This document shows positions 23,421 to 33,289 of a stretch of 64,000 nt of DNA, piece after piece. A program made the position numbers and the translations under genes. The DNA is from Bacilli bacterium (GTDB lineage Bacteria; Bacillota_I; Bacilli_A; RFN20; CAG-288): NCBI GenBank assembly GCA_022652945.1, contig JALCRV010000010.1, positions 29,421-93,420 on the forward strand. The letters run 5' to 3'. Numbering within the stretch: position 1 is the first letter of the stretch; the number at the start of each line of letters is the position of its first letter. Below the pieces are notes generated by a model. The model saw only the letters and a program-made list of their open reading frames with translations. It had not been told where the DNA came from and ran no database searches.

Positions 23421-26390
23421 ATGAAAAAAAGATCTCTCCGTCCTTTGTGGTCTTTCGGATTAGCTGCCTTTTCCCTGATCGGACTTATCGTCGCTCAGAC
23501 CTACATGCTTTTTGAAGCCTCGGAAAAACTAGGCGATAATGATGAAGACAATATCCAGGGTGAAGTCGGGCTAAGAAAATATTTCGACTCAGGAACCGGT
23601 ACTTTGGAAGATCCTTTTGTCATCACTCGCCCGATTCATCTTTATAATCTTTCCCGTCTGCAGGCCTTGGGCGTCTTTTCTTCCCAGAAATATTTCCAAC
23701 TCGGTTCCACCAGCCCCATCGATGGCACCGATCATTTTTATTACTCGGATACCGCTTCAGGAACCGCGGAAGAAAAAGCAAGCGGCACTTATACCCGTTC
23801 CTACCTTTATCTGCCTGACGATTATACTTCCCTTTATTCCATCGGCTCGACCGCCACTCCGTTCTACGGTATTTTCAACGGGCAAGGCTATACGATCGAC
23901 AATCTAAGGATCGACTCCGATCCGGAAGATATCGGAGTCTTCGGTTATATCGCCTCAGGAGCTCAGGTGACTTCGACTAACTTCTCCAACCTGAAGATTA
24001 CCGATAACGGCTACGGGAATTTCCTTTCTAGTTTTTATACGGCCGGGTTGGAAGATGCCTCTTCTTCTATCCATCTTTTAAAATACAATGGAACCGAGAT
24101 AGTTAACACCTGGCCTACTGCCGATTATACGGATTTAAGTAAGACTTTCACCCTTGATACTTCCGGCATCACTTCGACCTTGATTCCTTATAGCAATGTC
24201 GAGTATTCTCTCCGTTCCACCAACACGGATTTATTCCGCGTAAGCCAAGATGGCAAGTCGATTTCGATCAATACTTTAGTCTTGACGGGTGGTACTGATA
24301 CTTCGGTTACTCCGAATGTCACCTATACGGCCAACACTGATTTCCTCGGCTCCAATTCTGTGACCAGCCAAAGAATATATGTCTCAGGAGCCATCGTCAG
24401 AAACAATGTCCGCTATTCAAAGATTCTTTCTTCCTACTCAGTTCAAATCAAAAACGATATTTCCTCCGGTTCTTCCTTCCTGACCATGACCGTTGCTAGA
24501 GATCCAGATGAAAAGACCGATGGCACGAGCGCTTTCAGTTATCACCATAAGACCAATATCGGTTTTGTGGCCGGCCATTGCGATGGAAAGATTGAAAGCG
24601 TTTATGTCTACAAAGGTTCTTTCTCTTTAAACAACACCAAGGCGAATTACACCTCCCAAGCCGCGGAAACCGATATCGGGTTGGTCGGTGAAGTCGGTAT
24701 CAACATCGATAATAAGATCTCCCCGGTCGATAATCTTGATAATTCCGGAGATACCGGCATCATCAATTTTACTAACGTCTATAAAAACGTCCGCGGGACC
24801 TCAATCACCGCGGAGGACACGAATGGGGATTCCGACACTCTGAATGATGGGACTCAGTATTACTATTTCACACCGATCACCGGCTCGCTTTATAGCGACT
24901 ATCTCAGAAAAAGATTGTTCACTCCAAGCGCGGATAATTACTATTATCGTTACATCACGGATCAACCGAATTCGATCGATTTCTTAGGCCAAAGAATCAT
25001 TACCGAAGATGATACCAAATCCAGAGGTATCGGTATCTTTAAGTTAAATACAGCCAATTACTCAAACGTCAACCTGACGACGAACTACGGCGACGGCTTA
25101 GGTAAATTCAATGTCACCTACGATTCAACTTCCAGTTTTACCGATGTCTATTATTCCACGGCGGAGCTAAATGCTACCGCGGAAAATATGGCACCGACTC
25201 CCGATAGTTTCTACGCTGGATCCAACGATATCTATTCTTGGAATCAGACTTCCTCTTCCCCTAGGTGGCGACTGAACCAAGGGACGAATATTCCTTCGGT
25301 GCCTTTTATGCGTAATTTCTCTAACGAGGCGATTGCAGATGGGGATTTGACTGAGCAGGATTTGCTTAATAGCCAGGCCTTCGAAAGGAATTTCAATTAT
25401 TTAGTTAACTTCCAGCTTTCTAATTCTTCCGCTTTAACCACCAACTATTTTTCTTCGACGAACAGCAATTTCCTCGCTGATTATTTCACCTATAAATTAA
25501 AGGATAAGGAAGGTAAGTCCTTAAGTCGGACCAGCCCCGATTTCGGATTGATGATCAAAGAGCGCAGCGGAACTTCTTACACCAACACCGATGATTTCTA
25601 TTCTTATCTAAAAATCACCGGCAATTCCGCCATCGACAAAATGACAATCAGCGATTCTACCGTCCCCGCCGGCACCATTCAGTTCTCAGTTGCTAACGCC
25701 AACGGGGCGAATATCACGGTCATCGCCCGTTCTAAAAGCGATGCCTCCTCTTACGTCGGAATCTACGATTTGAATTACATCAACCAGACCGATGAAGGCA
25801 AATATCCTTCGTTCGCTATGTATCTGCCGCCTTCTAGTGTTAATGATGCTTCCCAGGATGGGATGCCTTATTCATTCTCTTACAACAATACTTCCCGCAT
25901 CTTAAGTTCCTCTTCCTCTCTCCCCGCTCACGGAGCAAGCGTCGATCGTCTTTACGCTCACACTTTCTTCGTCCCAGCTGGCAATTACTATCTCGGCTCC
26001 CCGAATAAAACCGCCTACATTTATTACATCGCAGCCCAGGGCCAGGAAGGCGCGGGGGATATCAGCAATCTCTCGAAGGTCTACCTCGGTTCAGATACGA
26101 TCAAGGATATGGATTTCTTGCTTTACGATCCTAAATCCAACGATCCTTCAACCAATCGTGCCTATTTCTCCTTCATGGCTAAATTCACTTCAAGCCTCGG
26201 GACTCTTACTATTGATGTGAACGAAGTCAGTTCGACCAACCATCAATTGACTTTTACCTACGTAACCGATTCTTTACAGACGGCCTTGCTACAAAATGCT
26301 CAAGACTATACAGTGCAAGTCGGCACTGAAGGGAACCTGACTGCTTATAAGAATCAGTTCATCCCGATCAATTACACGATTGGAGGGTAA
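23421..26390 (+). CDS. GLUG-repeat surface protein, copy 2, anchored by an N-terminal helix
   Basis: A 989-residue paralogue of the protein at 15600. It has the same N-terminal membrane helix (about 9-31), the same RPIHLYNLSRLQALGVF block, GLUG-like units (FNGQGYTIDNL, IGVFGYIASGAQV, IGFVAGHCDG) and near-identical patches such as ISINTLVLTGGTDTSVTPN and YIYYIAAQGQ. A good ribosome site (AGAGGG, 9 bases) precedes the ATG. The next gene starts 3 bases after its stop, repeating the GLUG-then-BspA pairing of the first operon. No TasA-like gene precedes this copy and its leader is not GEMM-I. Function unknown, probably an extracellular adhesin or matrix component. Confidence 0.8.
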   Translation: MKKRSLRPLWSFGLAAFSLIGLIVAQTYMLFEASEKLGDNDEDNIQGEVGLRKYFDSGTGTLEDPFVITRPIHLYNLSRLQALGVFSSQKYFQLGSTSPIDGTDHFYYSDTASGTAEEKASGTYTRSYLYLPDDYTSLYSIGSTATPFYGIFNGQGYTIDNLRIDSDPEDIGVFGYIASGAQVTSTNFSNLKITDNGYGNFLSSFYTAGLEDASSSIHLLKYNGTEIVNTWPTADYTDLSKTFTLDTSGITSTLIPYSNVEYSLRSTNTDLFRVSQDGKSISINTLVLTGGTDTSVTPNVTYTANTDFLGSNSVTSQRIYVSGAIVRNNVRYSKILSSYSVQIKNDISSGSSFLTMTVARDPDEKTDGTSAFSYHHKTNIGFVAGHCDGKIESVYVYKGSFSLNNTKANYTSQAAETDIGLVGEVGINIDNKISPVDNLDNSGDTGIINFTNVYKNVRGTSITAEDTNGDSDTLNDGTQYYYFTPITGSLYSDYLRKRLFTPSADNYYYRYITDQPNSIDFLGQRIITEDDTKSRGIGIFKLNTANYSNVNLTTNYGDGLGKFNVTYDSTSSFTDVYYSTAELNATAENMAPTPDSFYAGSNDIYSWNQTSSSPRWRLNQGTNIPSVPFMRNFSNEAIADGDLTEQDLLNSQAFERNFNYLVNFQLSNSSALTTNYFSSTNSNFLADYFTYKLKDKEGKSLSRTSPDFGLMIKERSGTSYTNTDDFYSYLKITGNSAIDKMTISDSTVPAGTIQFSVANANGANITVIARSKSDASSYVGIYDLNYINQTDEGKYPSFAMYLPPSSVNDASQDGMPYSFSYNNTSRILSSSSSLPAHGASVDRLYAHTFFVPAGNYYLGSPNKTAYIYYIAAQGQEGAGDISNLSKVYLGSDTIKDMDFLLYDPKSNDPSTNRAYFSFMAKFTSSLGTLTIDVNEVSSTNHQLTFTYVTDSLQTALLQNAQDYTVQVGTEGNLTAYKNQFIPINYTIGG

Positions 26391-26393
26391 AAC

Positions 26394-29300
26394 ATGAAAG
26401 AAATCATGCATAAGCTGAAGCACATTTTCCTTAATTCGGTCATCCTCGCTCTCGGCTTAGCCGGGATCGGGACTTTAGGGACTTTATTAGCTTCACCAAA
26501 GAGCAATCTCAAGACTTCCCCTTTAGTCAGTATCGATGACGATTACAATCGTGTCTTCCAAGGTCTTAAAATGGCTAATCCTAATGCCTATGGCACCCCG
26601 GGGACTGATTACACCGATAATCTTTCTTATCGGGTTAATACCACCGACCATACAGCTTGCGTCTCGATCGGCACAGCGGTTTTTGATAGTTCCCATACTT
26701 CATTGATTATCCCTGCAGTCTATAACGATGGCACCGCAGGCTTTACCGATTGCGATGTCGTCGCTATCGATTATTCCGGATTTGCTAACCAGATGTATCT
26801 TTTTACGACGACCTTTGTCGATGCTTCGAAGATCACTTTGATCGATGCTCAGGCTTTCGCCTCCTGCCCCAACATGACAACCTTTAACAGCACCACCGCT
26901 GGCAATTGTGTCATTCCGACTAATCTAACGAAAGTATATTCCGCTTCCTTTATGAACTGCGCTTCTTTCACGAAAGTCTTTTTCGCCGGAGGCTTAGTAA
27001 CCGAAATAGGCGATAACGCTTTTAACGGGGATATCGGAATTATCAAGCCGATTTCTTTCAATATAGCCAGCGATTCTTCGTTGACGATCGGCAATTCATC
27101 TTTTGCTAACTGCATCAGCATGCGGACGATTCTTTTACCCCCAGGTGTTAAAAGCATCGGCGAAAAGGCCTTCTATAACTGCTCGTCAGCTTTGATGCTG
27201 ACTATCCCTTCAAGCGTTGCTTACGATGCTTCCACTAATCCGACTCCGATCGGGGCGGAAGCCTTTAGGCTGGATGCGAATATTAAATTAGCCTATATCG
27301 GGGCGAGCAGTCGTTATCCTCAAGGTTGGCCTTCAGATGGAGTGGATAGCAATAGCCAGGATGTGATCGGGGATACTCATGTCACTCTTTCCGATTGGAA
27401 TTACGCTACCAATCAATATGCGATTCCCATCAAGACCGGCGTTTCAAATATCATGCAGTATCCGGATGAGAATAACGAAAACCTCCTTTATACCTATTCT
27501 TTCTCCTGGGACGCTACTCATAAGATTTACTTGATCAATATCTTAACCACCAGCATTCCGACGGATTTAACTACCCTGGTAGTCCCGCAAACTTTACCGG
27601 TTACCGGAGATGGTGTCCACACTTCGGTCTTGATAGCTAACGATGCCCAAATCGGTGTAGTTACAACCCTCTCGACGAACGCTATCGATATCCCTTCTAC
27701 CACATTGACTTCGATTTCTCTTCCGAATACCATGGCTTCGGTCTTAGCTCAGTCGATCAGCCAATCGCTAGGGACTAATGTCCTTTCGACTTTAACCTTA
27801 AATGATAAAGGGGTCAGCGATTCATTTACCCTTTACGGCGATGCGACAAACACCGCTTACGATATGGATACTTACGGCTTAACCGGCTTAACAAGTATCG
27901 GGAACAATTTCTTGTCTTATACGAAAACTTCAACCGGGACCCAGGATTTCGGCATCACGTCTTTAACCATCCCTTCGACGGTCCAAACGATCGGTACGGG
28001 TGCTTTTAAGAACTGTCAGAAAGTAACAAGTCTGGTGTTTAATGGGGCCAACGATGGGACTTCAAGTCTCTCGTCAATCGGGGAAAAGGCTTTTACTTAT
28101 TTAGGGGCCGCTGCCACCTCTACCACTTTTGAATTAGTGCTGCCAGGCGGGATGACTTCGATCGGCAAGAGCGCTTTTTACAAAGCGGATAATATCAAGT
28201 CGGTAACCATCAAAGATCGCCCTAGTTCCAGCACTGCGACTTACACGATTGGGATTACAGCCTTTAATAATTGTGGCAAATTGCATTATGCGATTTTAGG
28301 AACCGGCTTGGCTCAGATAAATTCCGATGCTTTTTCCAATAATTCCGCTCTTAACTGGGTTTATATGTCCTCAACCCTCACAACTATTGCATCGCCTATA
28401 TTTCAAAATGATCGACGTGTCGTAACTTATTTTGCCTCTTCTTCATTAGCGAGCGGGGTCGCCAGCGGGTGGAACACTAACAATAACAGCTCTAAGGATT
28501 CTAAATTTGATTTGAACGATCGTAATACCGAGAAATTAACGATTGTCTCAAGCACTTTCCCTTACTATCTTTCCGTTACCAGTTCAATTTTTGGAACTGA
28601 TGCGACCAGCGACAACACATTAATCACCAATAACACCACTGGGGTTCAATACCTCAGACGTTCTTCAACCAATTACATCCTTTCAAATTATCTCGATTAT
28701 AGCGGCGTGACAACAGTTGATTTAACATCGACCGGATTGCCCAGTTTCACTTCCATCGGAGATATGGCTTTCTATGTTAGCACCAACATCGCAAAAGTAA
28801 CGGTTAATAATGCCATCACATCCATTGGCAATTATGCTTTCTTCTTCTGTAAAGCACTTACTCATCTCGGAACCGCTGCGGATAACAATACCTTCCCGAC
28901 TAGTTTATTGACCATCGGAGATTATTGCTTTATCGGCACCATAATCAATACCTATGGAATCATTCTTCCTAGCGCCATCACTTCCATCGGTGAATTAGCC
29001 TTTTGGTGCATGCAATACCTGCCGTGGATCAGCATTCCTCTTCCCGCCACTGGGGCTCCTCATTATTATGCGGACGGGGTCACCGGCGCCATTTATCAGA
29101 TTACCGGCTCTTCAACCACCGCCGGAGTTACTTCCTATTCTTATAAATTTCTGACCTTTACCGGCAGTTATACCGGTGTCAGTGGCAATACCACAACCGT
29201 TTATCAAATACTTCCGGGAACTACCGAAATCTGTTCATTTGCTTTCGCTTCAGCCAAAGTGGCTTCCGTAAACATCCCTGCCTCGGTCACGACTTTGGAT

Positions 29301-30512
29301 CGATGCGCTTTCTATGTCTGCTATGATAACAACAAAAAGGTCAATTCTTTCCTCGATTTAAATTTCACAGCGCCGACTCTGAAATCCCTGACGTTTAGTG
29401 AGAATTCCAATCTCACTTATATCGGATCATCCTGCTTCTCTTGGCAGAACAAATTGACAACTCTTTCTTTTGAAAACGTAATCTCTACTAATACGGTCGC
29501 TATCATTTCAAAGGCCTTCAGACGTTGCGAAGGCTTAACTAGCTTAATCCTACCTAGCGGCAACATTTCCGATGGAACCACAGTTAATTATTTGGCGGAA
29601 AGCTTATTTGATACTTGCAGCTCCTTAGTTACCATCAAACTTCCAAACACCATCGTCTCTTACGGTGCTAAATGCTTCTGGAACAACGTCAAACTGACCT
29701 CAACAACTGAATGCCCGCTCTTCTTAGCTTCCCTTGAAACCATTAATTATGGAGCCTTCCAAGGCTGCTCTTCTTTGACATCAGTCTCGTTCCCAGCCAA
29801 TTCCAATTTGACAACAATCGGAGAATGGACAAGCGACAGAACTTATAACATTTTTTCAAAATGCACTAGTTTGACTAGCGTTGATTTCTCAAATTGTCCT
29901 AACTTAACCAGTCTGCCTAGAGGTTCCTTTCTAAATTGCACCAGTTTGACCTCGATCAATCTGACTAATTGCACTAATCTGACCTCTCTTGGTATAAATT
30001 GTTTTGAAAGCTGCACAAGCCTAGTGACAGTGGATTTCACTCCTTGCACTTCTCTTCATGCCTTACCCGATTATTGTTTCAAAGGATGCACCAAATTAAA
30101 AACATCGGTCGGAAGTGAAAGCAGGCTTGGAACTGGCATCTTCTCTATACCCAGCAATATTACCTCTATCGGTCAATATTGCTTCCAAAACTGCACTTCA
30201 ATGACAACTTTATATATGCCAACTACCATCACCCAGGTTGGGACCTATATAGCCCAGGGTACTTCTACCTCCACCCTTACTGTTTATGTAGCTTATGATT
30301 TCACAACCTTCAATAGCACAATGGTCAGTACTACTAAATGGATTTCCACTTGGTGGAACCTAACAGCCAGCACATTCGTCAAGACTTATTTCTATTCTTC
30401 TACCACCCCGACAACGGCTCAAAAGAACTTGGTTCCTGGGACCGTCTCCGGCGGCTATTGGTACTGGTCAGCTACTGGTTCCACAGGTGTCATCACGAAA
30501 TATACTTGGTAA
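26394..30512 (+). CDS. Giant BspA-type leucine-rich-repeat surface protein, copy 2
   Basis: A 1372-residue paralogue of the protein at 18542. An N-terminal hydrophobic segment (about 8-33) is followed by the shared block NPNAYGTPGTDYTD and a region of about 300 residues closely matching copy 1, then BspA/LRR_5 repeats. The C-terminal third contains a cysteine-rich repeat variant (NCTSLTSINLTNCTNLTSL) not prominent in copy 1. The extreme C terminus (SSTTPT...W-rich) also resembles copy 1. There is no sortase signal. A strong GGAGGG ribosome site lies before the ATG. Probably co-transcribed with the preceding GLUG gene and ended by the terminator at 30517. Confidence 0.87.
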   Translation: MKEIMHKLKHIFLNSVILALGLAGIGTLGTLLASPKSNLKTSPLVSIDDDYNRVFQGLKMANPNAYGTPGTDYTDNLSYRVNTTDHTACVSIGTAVFDSSHTSLIIPAVYNDGTAGFTDCDVVAIDYSGFANQMYLFTTTFVDASKITLIDAQAFASCPNMTTFNSTTAGNCVIPTNLTKVYSASFMNCASFTKVFFAGGLVTEIGDNAFNGDIGIIKPISFNIASDSSLTIGNSSFANCISMRTILLPPGVKSIGEKAFYNCSSALMLTIPSSVAYDASTNPTPIGAEAFRLDANIKLAYIGASSRYPQGWPSDGVDSNSQDVIGDTHVTLSDWNYATNQYAIPIKTGVSNIMQYPDENNENLLYTYSFSWDATHKIYLINILTTSIPTDLTTLVVPQTLPVTGDGVHTSVLIANDAQIGVVTTLSTNAIDIPSTTLTSISLPNTMASVLAQSISQSLGTNVLSTLTLNDKGVSDSFTLYGDATNTAYDMDTYGLTGLTSIGNNFLSYTKTSTGTQDFGITSLTIPSTVQTIGTGAFKNCQKVTSLVFNGANDGTSSLSSIGEKAFTYLGAAATSTTFELVLPGGMTSIGKSAFYKADNIKSVTIKDRPSSSTATYTIGITAFNNCGKLHYAILGTGLAQINSDAFSNNSALNWVYMSSTLTTIASPIFQNDRRVVTYFASSSLASGVASGWNTNNNSSKDSKFDLNDRNTEKLTIVSSTFPYYLSVTSSIFGTDATSDNTLITNNTTGVQYLRRSSTNYILSNYLDYSGVTTVDLTSTGLPSFTSIGDMAFYVSTNIAKVTVNNAITSIGNYAFFFCKALTHLGTAADNNTFPTSLLTIGDYCFIGTIINTYGIILPSAITSIGELAFWCMQYLPWISIPLPATGAPHYYADGVTGAIYQITGSSTTAGVTSYSYKFLTFTGSYTGVSGNTTTVYQILPGTTEICSFAFASAKVASVNIPASVTTLDRCAFYVCYDNNKKVNSFLDLNFTAPTLKSLTFSENSNLTYIGSSCFSWQNKLTTLSFENVISTNTVAIISKAFRRCEGLTSLILPSGNISDGTTVNYLAESLFDTCSSLVTIKLPNTIVSYGAKCFWNNVKLTSTTECPLFLASLETINYGAFQGCSSLTSVSFPANSNLTTIGEWTSDRTYNIFSKCTSLTSVDFSNCPNLTSLPRGSFLNCTSLTSINLTNCTNLTSLGINCFESCTSLVTVDFTPCTSLHALPDYCFKGCTKLKTSVGSESRLGTGIFSIPSNITSIGQYCFQNCTSMTTLYMPTTITQVGTYIAQGTSTSTLTVYVAYDFTTFNSTMVSTTKWISTWWNLTASTFVKTYFYSSTTPTTAQKNLVPGTVSGGYWYWSATGSTGVITKYTW

Positions 30513-30516
30513 AATT

Positions 30517-30556
30517 AAAAAAAGGCAATTAGAAAAAATCTTCTCTGATTGCTTTT
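30517..30556. terminator. Bidirectional intrinsic terminator
   Basis: A-rich and T-rich flanks surround a hairpin with arms GGCAATTAGA and TCTGATTGCT (two G-T wobbles). It lies between the convergent surface operon and rlmH and can serve both strands. Confidence 0.8.
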
Positions 30557-31035
30557 TATTTATGGTATTTTTCGCCAGAATTAATCTTAAAAGCCCGGTA
30601 AACCTGCTCCATCGAAAGAAGGAGAGCTAGAGGATGGGTAGTCGTCATCTTACCAAAAGAAACCTTGTAGGCAGCCCTTTTACGGAGCAAGTCGGAAATT
30701 CCGCAGGATGAGCCGACTAAAAAGACCAAAGAAGAAGCTCCGTGATCGATTTCATTTTTCAAGATCAGAGCGAACTCTTCGGACGTATATTCTTTACCGT
30801 GCAGATCTAAAAGAATCAGCAGATCGTTATCTTTTAACTGATTTAAAGCCCTTAAGGCCTCATTATCCAAAGCCTTTTCAATCTCAAGGGAGGAGGGATT
30901 CTCATTTAAAGGCTCTTCCGGGAGAAAAACCAAACTCGTTTTCGCATAGCCGGATAATCTTTTCAGATATTCTTGATATCCCTCTTTCAGGAAAGGCTCT
31001 TTCGCCTTCCCGAGCAAGATAAATTGAATCTTCAT
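30556..31035 (-). CDS. rlmH: 23S rRNA (pseudouridine1915-N3)-methyltransferase
   Basis: SPOUT-fold methyltransferase acting on helix 69 of 23S rRNA in the assembled ribosome. The start MKIQFILLGKAKEP at 31035 is chosen as the family N terminus; a longer frame would read into walJ. The 159-residue length is normal. Family marks are LVFLVGSSCGIS, the segment THPLALLLSMEQVYRAF and the C-terminal YHK. It follows walJ by two bases at the end of the gdpP-rplI-dnaB-walJ unit, similar to the yycJ-rlmH neighbourhood in other Firmicutes. Confidence 0.93.
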   Translation of the reverse strand: MKIQFILLGKAKEPFLKEGYQEYLKRLSGYAKTSLVFLPEEPLNENPSSLEIEKALDNEALRALNQLKDNDLLILLDLHGKEYTSEEFALILKNEIDHGASSLVFLVGSSCGISDLLRKRAAYKVSFGKMTTTHPLALLLSMEQVYRAFKINSGEKYHK

Positions 31036-31037
31036 AA

Positions 31038-31805
31038 TCAAGAAAGATCCTTCTCCCAATCTCCGCCCTTCACCTCTTCTTTGATGCTCCCGCATCTCAC
31101 CAACACATCCGGTTCATGGCCGAGTTCGGAAATCATCACGGTCTTAAAAGTCTCCAAAGCCAAATCCGGCGTATTGCATTCATCGGAAAGATGGGCCAAA
31201 GTGACTTCTTTAGTATCTTGCCCGATAAGCCCGGCCAAATAAGAAGCGGATTCGACATTATCAAGATGCCCGATATTCGAATGGATTCTTCTGATTAAAA
31301 AGGGTGAACGCTTAGAAGTGAAAAGCATCTTCGTATCGTGGTTGGATTCGAAGATATAGTAAGTCTTATCCGCGATTCTTTTTAAGACCTTTTCCTTAAG
31401 ATAACCCGTATCGGTAATATAGACTAAAGACTCATTTCCTCCTTCGATCAGAAATCCGACGGTGTTAGTGGCATCGTGACTTAAAGGGAGAGGAGTAATC
31501 GTCAATTCCCCGACTTGAAAAGGAACGTAAGGCGAAAAATACTGCTCAGGAGCGAGTTCTTCTTTCAAGACTTGAGGTGAGGTCATCCATTTTTCTTCCG
31601 GCAGGGCTTTAATCCCTGAGACGTGATCGACATGTCCGTGTGTGATCAAGAGACGCTGAATCTCATCTAACCCGACACCTAAAGGAGTTAAGCGCTCTAA
31701 AAGGCGCTTTTTTGTTATCCCACAATCAATTAAGATTTTGGTTTCACCTTGGCAGACGAAAGCTGAGTTCCCTTGGGAGCCGGAAGAAAGCAGACAGTAC
31801 TTCAT
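31038..31805 (-). CDS. walJ: WalJ/YycJ-type metallo-beta-lactamase-fold hydrolase
   Basis: A 255-residue metal-dependent hydrolase with the signature LITHGHVDHVSG binding two metals, and later ligands in HDATNTV, DTGY and SNHD. It belongs to the YycJ/WalJ family, usually linked to the WalKR operon and to DNA end-processing. Here it is instead downstream of dnaB, overlapping it by one base, and no walKR genes are in view. The annotation of the fold is certain; the exact substrate is not known for the family. Confidence 0.88.
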   Translation of the reverse strand: MKYCLLSSGSQGNSAFVCQGETKILIDCGITKKRLLERLTPLGVGLDEIQRLLITHGHVDHVSGIKALPEEKWMTSPQVLKEELAPEQYFSPYVPFQVGELTITPLPLSHDATNTVGFLIEGGNESLVYITDTGYLKEKVLKRIADKTYYIFESNHDTKMLFTSKRSPFLIRRIHSNIGHLDNVESASYLAGLIGQDTKEVTLAHLSDECNTPDLALETFKTVMISELGHEPDVLVRCGSIKEEVKGGDWEKDLS

Positions 31806-33259
31806 TATTCAGGTTCCTCGCCAACCCGTTCATCGTTTGCTAAAGCTTCAAAACGACAGATATCGCGATAGAAAGTGAAATTCACATCGCCGATCGGGCC
31901 GTTGCGGTTTTTCGCCAAGATCAAAGTGGTCTGGGAAGTATTGGAAGAGGCGGCTTGAGGAGCGGAGGGAGCGGGAGAGGTGTAACTACCCGGCTTATTA
32001 TTCTTATCCTCATCCTCAGGATAGTAATCTGAACGGAAGATAAAGAAGACCATATCAGCATCCTGCTCAATAGAGCCGGAATCACGTAAATCCGAAAGGA
32101 CCGGACGGTGCGTATTGCGGTTTTCGACACCCCTAGAAAGCTGGCAGAGGACCATGACCGGGACTTCTAAATCACGGGCCATCGCCTTCAAGCCTCTGGT
32201 GATATCGGAGACTTCCTGTTGACGATTGCCGGCATTGCCTTTGCTCGGAGCGGTGATTAAGCCCAAATAGTCGATGATAATCAAGGACAAATCCGGGAAT
32301 TTCGCTTTCAGTTTTCTCGATTTAGAGACGATATCCGCCAACTTCAAAGCGGAGGTATCATCGATCAAAAGATGCTGAGAGATAACAGTCTTAATGGCGT
32401 TGCTCAAAGTGAACTTCATCTGGTCTTTATAAACACCATCGGAGCTCAAATTATCTAAATCGATTGTTTTAATCGTATTGGTCGGAAGACTCGATTCCTC
32501 GGAAAGGATTCTTAAAAGCACCGATTCAGCGGACATTTCCAAAGAGAAAATGCCGACCGCTTTACCGGTCTTCGCCATCTTTTCAGCAAAGTTCAACGCC
32601 AAAGCCGTCTTTCCGACGGAAGGACGTGCAGCGAGAATAATCAAATCAGCAGGATGGAAACCGCCGGAAAGACGATCGACATCCTCGTAGCCGGTCGGAT
32701 AGCCAGTCATGTAAGACTCGGTAATATGCAGCTGCTGACGCATTTCCTTATCTTCTTTGAATTTCTGCGACAGAGTCTTCATGATTTCCTCAGTCGTACG
32801 GAATTCGCTGACTCTTCTTTCCCCGGTGATATCAAGCAAACGCTTTTCCGCTTGACCGATAAACTCGGAGATATCAGGGACCGATTTATTGTTATAATCA
32901 TCCTCAATCTGATGCATTTCCCTGAAGAAACGTCTGGATAAGGCCTTATCCATGACAATGTTCAGATAATAATCTATTTCATCAGAAAGCGGCTGGTAGG
33001 TGACCAGGTCCATAATGTAGGACTGCCCTCCAACCTTCTCCAGATCCTTCTTGGATTTCAGATATTCAAGGAAGGAGGCGGAATCAGCGAAGCCGGTATT
33101 CGTCCTCTGCTCAGCTAAATCAGTGAAAATCAGTTGGTTAGCCGGAGAAGAAAAATCCTCGGGAGTCAAACGCCCGATAACCCGATAGAAGATATCCTTA
33201 TTCTGGATGCAACCACCCAGGACAGCTTTTTCAGCTTCGTTTAATTCATCTTCCGCCAT
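31805..33259 (-). CDS. dnaB: Replicative DNA helicase DnaB
   Basis: Hexameric helicase that unwinds DNA at the replication fork (called DnaC in Bacillus). The 484-residue protein has the N-terminal dimerisation domain (to about 150) and a RecA-like ATPase with Walker A RPSVGKTAL at 212-220 and Walker B LIIIDYLGLI near 325. A Ser/Ala/Pro-rich insertion (YTSPAPSAPQAASS) interrupts the C-terminal part near residue 435. The order rplI-dnaB is conserved in Firmicutes. The stop shares a base with walJ. Confidence 0.95.
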   Translation of the reverse strand: MAEDELNEAEKAVLGGCIQNKDIFYRVIGRLTPEDFSSPANQLIFTDLAEQRTNTGFADSASFLEYLKSKKDLEKVGGQSYIMDLVTYQPLSDEIDYYLNIVMDKALSRRFFREMHQIEDDYNNKSVPDISEFIGQAEKRLLDITGERRVSEFRTTEEIMKTLSQKFKEDKEMRQQLHITESYMTGYPTGYEDVDRLSGGFHPADLIILAARPSVGKTALALNFAEKMAKTGKAVGIFSLEMSAESVLLRILSEESSLPTNTIKTIDLDNLSSDGVYKDQMKFTLSNAIKTVISQHLLIDDTSALKLADIVSKSRKLKAKFPDLSLIIIDYLGLITAPSKGNAGNRQQEVSDITRGLKAMARDLEVPVMVLCQLSRGVENRNTHRPVLSDLRDSGSIEQDADMVFFIFRSDYYPEDEDKNNKPGSYTSPAPSAPQAASSNTSQTTLILAKNRNGPIGDVNFTFYRDICRFEALANDERVGEEPE

Positions 33260-33289
33260 TATTGATATTCCTTTTAGAACTGCTCTCCT

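Noticed and set aside
12854..30512. Sortase-anchored (LPXTG) surface proteins
   Set aside because: None of the six surface proteins has an LPXTG-like signal with a following helix and basic tail at the C terminus.
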